Assembly (NCBI GenBank): GCA_964608945.1
Contig: CAZSQB010000017.1
Coordinates: forward strand, 1-17,508
Length of the DNA stretch: 17,508 nucleotides
Origin: CAYWEP01 sp964608945
GTDB lineage: Bacteria; Patescibacteriota; Microgenomatia; Levybacterales; UBA12049
Direction of reading: 5' to 3'
Shown: one piece after another, positions 1 through 5,680 of the stretch
Layout: every line of letters begins with the position of its first letter
Position numbering within the stretch: the stretch's first letter is position 1
Position numbers and translations under genes: made by a program
The notes under the pieces: model-generated
Database searches by the model: none
What the model was told of the DNA's origin: nothing
Seen by the model: the letters and a program-made list of their open reading frames with translations, nothing else

Positions 1-2
1 TG

Positions 3-1007
3 GAAGATATTCGAAATAGAGCAAAGAGATTGCTGGAAAAAATACAAGTTGATGAGAAAAGAAAACAGCTTCGGCTCCTTGAGGCCGAAAGCATGAAGTC
101 TGATTTTTGGCATGACCATGAAGCGGCAGCTAAAAAGATGAAAGCGCTTTCAGGCTTGCAGAAGGAAATAGAAGAACTTGACCTCCTGCAAATGTGGATT
201 GATGAGGGAGAGGAGAAAGAAGCGGCGCAGCTTCTTGAGAAGCTTGAGCTATTGCTCTTTTTTTCAGGTCCACATGATGAAGAAAGTGCTATTGTTGCGA
301 TTCATTCAGGGCAGGGAGGGATTGAGGCAATGGATTGGGCTGAGATGCTTCTTCGCATGTATACAAGGTTTTTTGAGCGAAAAGGCTGGTCATATGAAGT
401 AATTGACGAGACGCGAGGAGAAGAGGCAGGCTTGAAAAGCGTTACTATTTCTGTCAATGGCGCATACGCGTATGGGCACTTAAAACACGAAGCTGGGGTG
501 CATAGACTTGTGCGACAGTCGCCATTCAACGCCGATAAGCTTCGTCAGACCTCATTTGCGATGGTTGAAGTATTGCCACAAATCGAGCACGAAGCCGAAG
601 TACAGATAAAAGAAGATGAAATAGAATTTGAAGCATTTCGTTCAGGAGGCCATGGTGGACAGAATGTCAATAAAGTCTCAACAGCAGTTAGGCTCCGGCA
701 TACCCCGACGGGGATTGTAGTAACTGCTCAGTCTGAGCGCTACCAGAATCAGAACCGTGAGAACGCGATGAAGCATCTTCGCGCTCTTTTATGGGCCAAG
801 CAGGAAGAGGAGCGGAAAAAAGAAGAAATGCGCCTCAAAGGTGGCTATAAAACGCCCGGTTGGGGTAACCAAATTCGGTCATACGTCTTGCATCCATATC
901 GCATGGTGAAGGATTTGCGGACACAGTATGAAACGGGGAATACTGATGCGGTGTTAGGTGGAGATTTGGATAAGTTTATTGAAGAAGAACTTCGGCAGTT
1001 GTCGTAA
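3..1007 (+). CDS. prfB: Peptide chain release factor 2, 5'-truncated by the window edge
   Basis: RF2 reads UGA and UAA stop codons in the ribosomal A site and triggers peptide release. The frame stays open to the first bases, so the true start is upstream; the TTG at 30 is internal. The visible 334 residues cover most of the usual ~365. The anticodon-like tripeptide SPF is present in the segment VRQSPFNADK, which separates RF2 from RF1 (PxT). The catalytic GGQ lies in SGGHGGQNVNK, followed by the conserved AVRLRHTPTGI stretch. The programmed frameshift that controls many prfB genes would sit near codon 25 and is outside the window. The TAA stop directly abuts the stop of the convergent regulator gene, with no bases between. 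Presence of RF2 argues that UGA is a stop in this organism, unlike in Gracilibacteria or Absconditabacteria. Confidence 0.97.
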   Translation, partial: EDIRNRAKRLLEKIQVDEKRKQLRLLEAESMKSDFWHDHEAAAKKMKALSGLQKEIEELDLLQMWIDEGEEKEAAQLLEKLELLLFFSGPHDEESAIVAIHSGQGGIEAMDWAEMLLRMYTRFFERKGWSYEVIDETRGEEAGLKSVTISVNGAYAYGHLKHEAGVHRLVRQSPFNADKLRQTSFAMVEVLPQIEHEAEVQIKEDEIEFEAFRSGGHGGQNVNKVSTAVRLRHTPTGIVVTAQSERYQNQNRENAMKHLRALLWAKQEEERKKEEMRLKGGYKTPGWGNQIRSYVLHPYRMVKDLRTQYETGNTDAVLGGDLDKFIEEELRQLS

Positions 1008-1421
1008 TTAGATTTGATCTGCTCGGATGACGTTTCTAGGGAATGATGGGATACTCGGTTTGGCCATTTTTTGTAATAAGGAATAAATTTCTTCCAGTCT
1101 CCTTTCTATCCTGTCGAGACGTGTCCCTATGTCATAGATTGTAGTTAATGCTGAAGTCGTATCTATCAATTTTCCCGCTTGCAGATCATTCAGTTTTCTG
1201 AGCTCAACCGGATCGCTGCCTACCTTCTCTGCTAGACATTCTATAACCCGTTGTGATGGTCTAGCTGGCGTCTTTCCTGTTTCCATTTGTGAAAGATAAC
1301 CTTTGCTTATACCGCATTCATCTGCAACTCTTTGTTGGGTTACTTTTTTTGCTAACCTCATTTCTCGGAGAGCGAAACTAAATGGTTTGAATGATGAATT
1401 AATGTCACGTTCTCTGGCCAT
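1008..1421 (-). CDS. XRE-family helix-turn-helix regulator with C-terminal coiled coil
   Basis: A 137-residue DNA-binding protein. Residues about 15-72 form an XRE/Cro-type helix-turn-helix: an N-terminal helix with LREMRLAKKVTQQRVA, then ECGISKGYLSQMETGK as turn and recognition helix. Residues about 93-118 (RLDRIERRLEEIYSLLQ) are heptad-like and suit dimerisation. I chose ATG at 1421 over the upstream in-frame TTG at 1457 because that TTG lies in the -35 box of a strong promoter whose -10 ends 7 nt before the ATG. The mRNA is then probably leaderless. The gene ends against prfB and lies beside the toxin-antitoxin genes on the same strand. The target is unknown; autoregulation, or joint control of the toxin-antitoxin promoter through the 12-bp repeat shared by both upstream regions, is possible. 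Confidence 0.88.
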   Translation of the reverse strand: MARERDINSSFKPFSFALREMRLAKKVTQQRVADECGISKGYLSQMETGKTPARPSQRVIECLAEKVGSDPVELRKLNDLQAGKLIDTTSALTTIYDIGTRLDRIERRLEEIYSLLQKMAKPSIPSFPRNVIRADQI

Positions 1422-1428
1422 TAAATGT

Positions 1429-1457
1429 ATTATAGGACATTTTTTTGTTTTGTGCAA
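1429..1457 (-). promoter_or_regulatory. Sigma70-type promoter of the XRE regulator, predicted leaderless
   Basis: On the minus strand TTGCAC (1457-1452) is followed after exactly 17 nt by TATAAT (1434-1429). Seven bases separate the -10 box from ATG at 1421, so transcription should start at or within a base of the start codon. Confidence 0.75.
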
Positions 1458-1469
1458 TGTTTTCTTTAG

Positions 1470-1481
1470 GGTTGCGAAAGA
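1470..1481 (+). repeat. Left copy of 12-bp inverted repeat around the toxin-antitoxin module
   Basis: GGTTGCGAAAGA on the plus strand, matched exactly in reverse orientation at 2139-2150. This copy lies just upstream of the regulator promoter. It could be an operator half-site or an element end. Confidence 0.5.
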
Positions 1482-1560
1482 GGAGGAAATGTGCTGGAGT
1501 TATAGTTCGCCAGTTATTGTGGTAAATCTACCATAGAGGTCATTCAGGTTTTTGTTCAAT

Positions 1561-1826
1561 TCAATAGACTTGATTATGTGTACCGATATCGTAGAGAATA
1601 ATCGTGTTTTCATTAAGAATTTTGTATATTACTCTGACATCACCGGTAACAGAGAACGCTCGATATTCACGTTTCCTGCCTTTAAGCTTGTGGTTTTTTA
1701 AGAGAGGATTTGCTGGGTTTTGATAAAAAGTTCTAACCGATTTTTAAATTGTTTCTCCAATTTTTGATTGCTAGCAATGCGGGTCTTATAAGCTTTCTTA
1801 AAGCTTGGATGAAGCTCAACAGTCAT
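1561..1826 (-). pseudogene. RelE/YafQ-like mRNA interferase toxin, frameshifted
   Basis: The toxin of a type II toxin-antitoxin pair; intact relatives cut mRNA on the ribosome. Starting at ATG 1826, which overlaps the antitoxin stop as ATGA, the frame reads MTVELHPSFKKAYKTR and on to RLELFIKTQQILS, then stops. Shifting by one base at the AAAA run in ATCAAAACCC restores NPANPLLKNHKLKG, EYRAFSVTGDVRVIYKI and LYDIGTHNQVY up to TGA at 1561. These are the typical RelE-family C-terminal blocks, including the terminal H-x-x-V-Y. The total span is 266 nt, one short of 89 codons, so one A was lost (five A's would give FIKNPANP). Both halves are otherwise well preserved, so the lesion is recent or is a sequencing or assembly error. 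The run is a poor -1 slippery site, so programmed frameshifting is unlikely. Confidence 0.85.
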
Positions 1827-2110
1827 TTGTCTAGATATTCCATTATAGAGTCGACATCGTGGAAAACTTCAGTCTTGACTTTTCCAGATTCAATTTCTTT
1901 ATCCATTTTTTCATATCTTTTGCTTGCTTTTTCAGATAGTACTATTGTTTCTTCCTCTTCAAATGTTACCAGTGTGGAACCTCCGGCTAAGCGGGTGAGA
2001 AATATTCGAACCGCTTCTTGCAATGAAGCAAATCCATGGGACAAAGCTGCCTTTTCGGCATTGGTTTTTAATTGCTTGCTTACTGGGACTTGTAATACCG
2101 TTTGTTGCAT
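1823..2110 (-). CDS. RelB/DinJ-like antitoxin
   Basis: A 95-residue antitoxin upstream of, and overlapping by 4 nt, the RelE-like toxin. The N-terminal part (QTVLQVPVSKQLKTNAEKAA) has the ribbon-helix-helix pattern of RelB/DinJ proteins: a short beta strand followed by helices, with an SLQEAVRIFLTRLA segment. The acidic and lysine-rich C-terminal half (from about residue 50) is the type of region that wraps the toxin. The ATG at 2110 lies 7 nt after a -10-like TACAAT, which suggests a leaderless mRNA. In this family the antitoxin alone or the complex represses its own promoter. With the toxin broken, the antitoxin may act as a stand-alone repressor or an anti-addiction relic. Family assignment is by pattern, not by search. 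Confidence 0.85.
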   Translation of the reverse strand: MQQTVLQVPVSKQLKTNAEKAALSHGFASLQEAVRIFLTRLAGGSTLVTFEEEETIVLSEKASKRYEKMDKEIESGKVKTEVFHDVDSIMEYLDK

Positions 2111-2117
2111 ATATGTT

Positions 2118-2148
2118 ATTGTATATCATAAATTATCTTCTTTCGCAA
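2118..2148 (-). promoter_or_regulatory. Putative promoter of the toxin-antitoxin operon
   Basis: On the minus strand TTGCGA (2148-2143) lies 19 nt from TACAAT (2123-2118), or 17 nt from the alternative TATACA (2125-2120). TACAAT ends 7 nt before the antitoxin ATG, so little or no 5' leader is expected. The -35 box lies inside the right copy of the 12-bp inverted repeat. Confidence 0.5.
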
Positions 2149-2150
2149 CC
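2139..2150 (-). repeat. Right copy of 12-bp inverted repeat around the toxin-antitoxin module
   Basis: GGTTGCGAAAGA on the minus strand, an exact inverted partner of 1470-1481. It overlaps the proposed -35 box of the antitoxin promoter, a position that would suit a repressor operator. Confidence 0.5.
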
Positions 2151-2185
2151 AAAAAATACTTTTCCATTTCAGAGAAGCAGTAGGG

Positions 2186-2214
2186 TTGCCAAAAGCACAC
2201 AAATATGCTTTACT
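2186..2214 (+). promoter_or_regulatory. Promoter of the ftsEX-M23 operon
   Basis: TTGCCA (2186-2191), a 17-nt spacer, then TTTACT (2209-2214) preceded by TGC (2206-2208), giving an extended -10. The start would fall near 2221, about 4 nt before the ATG at 2225. The TTG at 2186 is therefore a promoter element and not a start codon. Confidence 0.65.
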
Positions 2215-2224
2215 AAGAAATGCA

Positions 2225-2680
2225 ATGGACCAGCCGAAAAATGATTCTCTCATGCACGATTTCGGTAATGGGCAACAGCAAACTGCCATGTTTTCACCGC
2301 GATTACTTATATTACTCCTCGTCGTTGCCGTGCTTGGTGTAGGCACTGGATATATATTTGCAAAATCTGGAAACGGTCCAGGTCTTGGAAGTGGAGAGGG
2401 TACAAAACCAGGATCTGTCTCCAAGGGAAAGGTATTCGGTTCAGATGACCTTAAGACATATAAAGACCTAGCAGATGGGTTGATGAAAGAAGGCGGTATT
2501 GAGGGAGAAGGCGTATTTCATCTTGAGCGTCCAGGAGGGGATATTAAAAATGTTTACCTTACCTCATCAACCATCGATCTCGCAAAGTTTATCAATAAAA
2601 AAGTGAAAGTTTGGGGGCAAACACAAAAAGCGCAGAAGGCAGGGTGGCTCATGGATGTTGGCCGCTTGGAAGTGTTATAG
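2225..2680 (+). CDS. Membrane-anchored protein with small C-terminal beta domain, upstream of ftsE
   Basis: A 151-residue protein of no assigned function. Residues 1-24 are polar; about 25-47 form one membrane helix (RLLILLLVVAVLGVGTGYIF); a Gly/Ser-rich linker follows; residues about 65-151 form an extracytoplasmic domain. That domain holds HLERPGGDIKNVYLTSSTID, then KKVKVWGQTQKAQKAGWLMD, then GRLEVL, which resembles a small OB-like barrel of the kind used for ligand binding. I recall similar proteins in Microgenomates genomes, but cannot verify it here. It is the first gene after a good promoter and lies 34 nt upstream of ftsE, so it may be a periplasmic partner of FtsEX or of the M23 enzyme. 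ATG 2225 is chosen because the upstream TTG at 2186 lies in the -35 box. Confidence 0.8.
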   Translation: MDQPKNDSLMHDFGNGQQQTAMFSPRLLILLLVVAVLGVGTGYIFAKSGNGPGLGSGEGTKPGSVSKGKVFGSDDLKTYKDLADGLMKEGGIEGEGVFHLERPGGDIKNVYLTSSTIDLAKFINKKVKVWGQTQKAQKAGWLMDVGRLEVL

Positions 2681-2701
2681 ACGCCTTCTTACATCCTCAA
2701 C

Positions 2702-2708
2702 AGGGGAG
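2702..2708 (+). promoter_or_regulatory. Shine-Dalgarno site of ftsE
   Basis: AGGGGAG lies 6 nt upstream of ATG 2715 and fixes that codon as the ftsE start, rather than upstream in-frame codons inside the previous gene. Confidence 0.8.
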
Positions 2709-2714
2709 TTCAAT

Positions 2715-3509
2715 ATGATTAAGCTTGATAACGTTACAAAAACGTACGGCACCGGTATTTCAGCGCTTACCGATTTGAACTTGGCGATTGAGAAAGGTGA
2801 GTTTGTCTTTGTTGTCGGACCATCGGGATCGGGGAAAACCACACTATTTCGGCTTTTAATTCGCGAGGTGGTCCCCACAAAAGGCTCAATTATTATTAAC
2901 AATTGGGATATTGCCAAGCTTCCCAATAGTAAAGTTCCACATCTTAGACGGAAAATCGGCGTTGTTTTTCAAGACTTAAAGCTGCTTATGGATAGGACAA
3001 TTCTTGAAAATATTCTCTTACCGCTTGAAATGTCAAACGTTGAGCATAAAGAAGCAAAAGCACGCGCTGAGCAAATATTGCAACAAGTAGGGATCCTCGC
3101 GCATAAGGAGAAATTCCCTGTTCAGCTTTCAGGAGGGGAGCTGCAGCGGACAGCAATCGCTCGCGCGCTTGTTTTTTCGCCTGATATTTTACTTGCCGAT
3201 GAACCGACTGGTAACCTGGATATTACAACCTCTTGGGAAATCGTAAAATTGCTGCAGGATATTAACAAACTTGGAACAACTGTTCTTATGGCAACACACA
3301 ACAATGATATTGTCAACAGCCTCTTAAAACGCGTGGTCACACTCGATAAAGGTATCTTGGTGAAAGATGAGAAGAGGGAGGGAAAAGAGGAGAAAAAAGA
3401 GTCAAAGGAGACACCCTCCGACGCTAAAGCTGTGGAGGGCAAGGAGGAGACCCATTCGGCAGGCTCAGGGCAAGCAAAGGAAAAGAGTAAGGAGGAGAAG
3501 GACAAATGA
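2715..3509 (+). CDS. ftsE: Cell-division ABC transporter ATPase FtsE with repeat-derived charged tail
   Basis: The cytoplasmic ATPase of FtsEX, which couples ATP hydrolysis to activation of wall hydrolases at the septum. All ABC motifs are present: Walker A GPSGSGKTT (35-43), Q-loop Q86, signature LSGGE (138-142), Walker B DILLADEP (157-164) and H-loop H195. Residues 1-216 match a normal FtsE (about 220 residues). Residues 217-264 are an extra tail of mostly Lys and Glu. Two small GC-rich repeats at 3414-3439 and 3454-3475 encode about residues 233-254, so part of the tail came from repeat insertion. The tail probably does not affect the ATPase core, though it could contact DNA or the divisome. 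The TGA stop overlaps the ftsX ATG (ATGA), indicating translational coupling. Confidence 0.96.
   Translation: MIKLDNVTKTYGTGISALTDLNLAIEKGEFVFVVGPSGSGKTTLFRLLIREVVPTKGSIIINNWDIAKLPNSKVPHLRRKIGVVFQDLKLLMDRTILENILLPLEMSNVEHKEAKARAEQILQQVGILAHKEKFPVQLSGGELQRTAIARALVFSPDILLADEPTGNLDITTSWEIVKLLQDINKLGTTVLMATHNNDIVNSLLKRVVTLDKGILVKDEKREGKEEKKESKETPSDAKAVEGKEETHSAGSGQAKEKSKEEKDK
3414..3439 (+). repeat. Small GC-rich hairpin repeat inside ftsE
   Basis: CCCTCC (3414-3419) and GGAGGG (3434-3439) form a 6-bp stem around a 14-nt loop containing GCTAAAGC. I recognise this as resembling short interspersed repeats seen in CPR genomes; that link is recollection. It is read through in frame as PSDAKAVEG within the ftsE tail. 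Confidence 0.6.
3454..3475 (+). repeat. Second small interspersed repeat inside ftsE
   Basis: The core GGCTCAGGGCAAGC at 3462-3475 is preceded by ATTCGGCA. Its start resembles CTTCGACAGGCTC in the rfbA-rfbB gap (10001-10013), so both look like members of one repeat family. It is translated as part of the charged FtsE tail. Confidence 0.5.
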
Positions 3510-4378
3510 AGTCATTGAAGACAACATGGAATCATATTAGGCGTTCTCCATACCAGGCGTTTGCAGCAATTCTTGTCATGATGCAGACATTCTTTCTTAT
3601 CTCTGTCTTCAGTTTCATCATTGGCGGATCAACGAGTATTATTCAATATTTTGAATCTATCCCGCAAGTGAGTGCATTTTTCCGAGATGAAGCAAAACCA
3701 GAAGAGATCAACGCCCTTAAGGAGCAGTTGAAAGCAACGGGAAAAGTCTCAAGTATAAAATACGTTTCAAAGCAAAACGCATTGCGAATTTACCAGAGTC
3801 AGTTCAAGGAAGACCCATTACTTCTTGAGCTTGTCACGGCAGATATTTTGCCAGCTTCTATTGATGTGCGGACGCACAACATCAATGACCTCACAGGTGT
3901 CTCTGAGATTTTGAGGGGCTCCCAAATCGTGAGCAACGTTGCGCTCCCAAAAGATGTCGTATCAAATTTAGTAGAAGTGACCAATGCGCTTCGGAAGACA
4001 GGACTAGGTATAATAGCAGTTCTGGTAATGGTCTCGACCTTTGTCATGGCAATCATCATCGGCTTTAAGATTTCACAAAAACGTGAAGAGATTGAGATTA
4101 TGCGCCTATTAAGTGCAACGAACTGGTATATTCGCTGGCCGTTTCTTTTTGAGGGGATATTTTACGGGATTGTCGGCGCATTTTTTGGCTGGCTTTTCTC
4201 AACTGCTGCGCTTATCTATTTTGGCCCAATGTTTAAATCCTTGTCAGTATTTAAATCGATTACGCTTCTGCCAGAAACACCGCTTTTTATATTTGGCCTT
4301 TTAGGCGTCGAGCTTGCTGTCGCAGTAGTGCTTGGGATATTTGCGAGTTTTCTAGTAGTCCTGCGGTATCTCAAGTGA
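3506..4378 (+). CDS. ftsX: Cell-division protein FtsX (permease-like subunit)
   Basis: The membrane partner of FtsE, which passes the ATPase-driven conformational change to an extracellular hydrolase. The 290 residues show four membrane helices: about 18-42, 170-193, 212-240 and 262-288. A large extracellular loop (about 43-165) lies between the first two and is where FtsX proteins bind EnvC- or PcsB-type coiled coils. The family signature is clear after helix 2: FKISQKREEIEIMRLLSAT, then FLFEGIFYGIVGA. Length and topology are normal. The start ATG overlaps the ftsE stop. The M23 gene begins 16 nt downstream, so the three genes probably form one operon. Confidence 0.95.
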   Translation: MKSLKTTWNHIRRSPYQAFAAILVMMQTFFLISVFSFIIGGSTSIIQYFESIPQVSAFFRDEAKPEEINALKEQLKATGKVSSIKYVSKQNALRIYQSQFKEDPLLLELVTADILPASIDVRTHNINDLTGVSEILRGSQIVSNVALPKDVVSNLVEVTNALRKTGLGIIAVLVMVSTFVMAIIIGFKISQKREEIEIMRLLSATNWYIRWPFLFEGIFYGIVGAFFGWLFSTAALIYFGPMFKSLSVFKSITLLPETPLFIFGLLGVELAVAVVLGIFASFLVVLRYLK

Positions 4379-4394
4379 TACTTCCTAATTACCT

Positions 4395-5624
4395 ATGAAA
4401 GTTTTTCGCAAAATAGGTCTTTTTTCGTCTCTACTTTTCTTCTCTTTTTGTATTCTGCTCTATAGCAGTCAAAGCTTTGCTCAAGAAGCGACCCCAACTC
4501 CGACCGAGGGCCCAACTCCTACTCCTGATAATTCTGGGAAACTCAGCGATGTTAAAAATAAGATAAAAGAGCTTGAGAGTAAAATTTCCTCAATTCAAGC
4601 AGAAGAAAAAACGCTGAGCTCGCAAATTGCTGTCATGGATAGTCAGATAAAACTGACCCAGCTTCGTATTGACGCAACCGAAGAAGAAATACAGGAATTA
4701 GGCGGTGATATTGAAACCGCGTCAACAAAAATTCATCACCTTGAAGAATCACTGAATGACACGACAAAGTTACTCGTCAATAGAATTGTTGCTACATATC
4801 AGATAGGGAATGTAGAACCGCTTGAAGTGTTACTGGGTTCAGAGGACGCGACTGATTTTGTATCACGGGCGAATTACCTCAAGATCGTACAGGATCATGA
4901 TAAGCGGATGATTTTTGATATCCAGCAGGCGAAGAACGATTATCAAAATCAAAAATCAATTTTTGAAGGAAAAAAGAAAAAAGTTGAAGAGTTAAAAACA
5001 CAGCTTCAGTCATACACGGATCAGCTGAATAATGATAAAAAAAGTAAGCAAGAACTGCTTGAAGTCACAAAAAATGATGAAAGAAAGTATCAAGGACTCT
5101 TAGCATCTGCTCTTGCAGAGCGAAGCGCAATCGAGGGCGTTGTTTCGTCAATTGAGCTAAAAGATGGGACACCGGTGAGTGAGGGACAAGTGATCGCAGT
5201 TATCGGAAATACCGGTGCGCCATACTGCTCAACTGGTCCGCATTTGCATTTTGAGGTGCGAAAAAACGGTGCAATTGATAACCCAAGCAACTATCTAAGA
5301 GGTGGGATATCAATGGAGTATAGTTATGGATCGGATAGGTACGATTACTATGGTACAGTTAGCCCAAGCGGCAGCTGGAACTGGCCGCTTGATGAAACTG
5401 TTCTTATAAATCAAGGGTTTGGATCACATGGCTATGCTCGATCATTCTATCCAAGCGGTGTGCATACGGGCATAGATATGGAATCAAAATCCTCCTCACT
5501 TATTAAAGCGCCAAAAAGCGGCATGCTTTATAAAGGGTCGACAAGTTGCTCTGGAGCGGGAATGAATTATGTCGCAATTGACCACGGGGATGGCATTATC
5601 TCCTGGTACTGGCACGTGAAATAA
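4395..5624 (+). CDS. Secreted coiled-coil M23 peptidase with circularly permuted catalytic domain, FtsEX partner
   Basis: A 409-residue secreted peptidoglycan hydrolase candidate. Residues 1-29 are a signal peptide ending in SQSFA-QE, followed by a short TPTP-rich linker. Residues about 50-240 are a long coiled coil of the EnvC/PcsB/CwlO type that in those systems docks on FtsX. The M23 (LytM) motifs are all present but in reversed order. The HxH half comes first (GPHLHFEV, H283 and H285, then NPSNYL). The HxxxD half follows (HTGID, H357 and D361) and ends with SWYWHVK, where H407 fits the second catalytic His. In ordinary M23 enzymes HxxxD comes about 70-100 residues before HxH. Because every ligand and catalytic residue survives, this looks like a circular permutation and not decay. 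The position right after ftsX supports the role. No clear Shine-Dalgarno precedes the ATG. Confidence 0.9.
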   Translation: MKVFRKIGLFSSLLFFSFCILLYSSQSFAQEATPTPTEGPTPTPDNSGKLSDVKNKIKELESKISSIQAEEKTLSSQIAVMDSQIKLTQLRIDATEEEIQELGGDIETASTKIHHLEESLNDTTKLLVNRIVATYQIGNVEPLEVLLGSEDATDFVSRANYLKIVQDHDKRMIFDIQQAKNDYQNQKSIFEGKKKKVEELKTQLQSYTDQLNNDKKSKQELLEVTKNDERKYQGLLASALAERSAIEGVVSSIELKDGTPVSEGQVIAVIGNTGAPYCSTGPHLHFEVRKNGAIDNPSNYLRGGISMEYSYGSDRYDYYGTVSPSGSWNWPLDETVLINQGFGSHGYARSFYPSGVHTGIDMESKSSSLIKAPKSGMLYKGSTSCSGAGMNYVAIDHGDGIISWYWHVK

Positions 5625-5626
5625 AA

Positions 5627-5646
5627 CTCAAAACTCAAATCGCAAA
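5627..5646 (+). repeat. AT-rich intergenic repeat, inverted copy at 11289-11308
   Basis: CTCAAAACTCAAATCGCAAA here is the exact reverse complement of 11289-11308, a 20-bp match. It lies just after the M23 stop. The rest of the 56-nt gap to the next gene holds a -10 box only. Confidence 0.7.
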
Positions 5647-5668
5647 TGTAAAAACCAAAAAGGATGTA

Positions 5669-5674
5669 TATAAT
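5669..5674 (+). promoter_or_regulatory. -10 box of the lamin-tail gene, predicted leaderless
   Basis: Perfect TATAAT ending 6 nt before GTG 5681. No convincing -35 box is seen at the expected distance, so activity is less certain than for the regulator promoter. Confidence 0.5.
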
Positions 5675-5680
5675 GAGGGT

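Noticed and set aside
1422..1457. N-terminal extension of the XRE regulator from TTG 1457
   Set aside because: The TTG lies in a -35 box and the extension would be encoded by promoter sequence.
1690..1720. Programmed -1 frameshift in the toxin gene
   Set aside because: The site ATCAAAACC lacks a proper slippery heptamer: re-pairing one base back would put tRNA-Lys on CAA. A lost base explains the data better.
1749..2183. Plus-strand open frame antisense to the antitoxin
   Set aside because: The minus strand gives a convincing RelB-like protein with a toxin overlap; the plus frame has no family features.
2116..2424. Minus-strand open frame opposite the start of the anchored protein gene
   Set aside because: It covers both divergent promoters, has no recognisable domain, and the plus strand encodes a clear membrane helix and ordered domain here.
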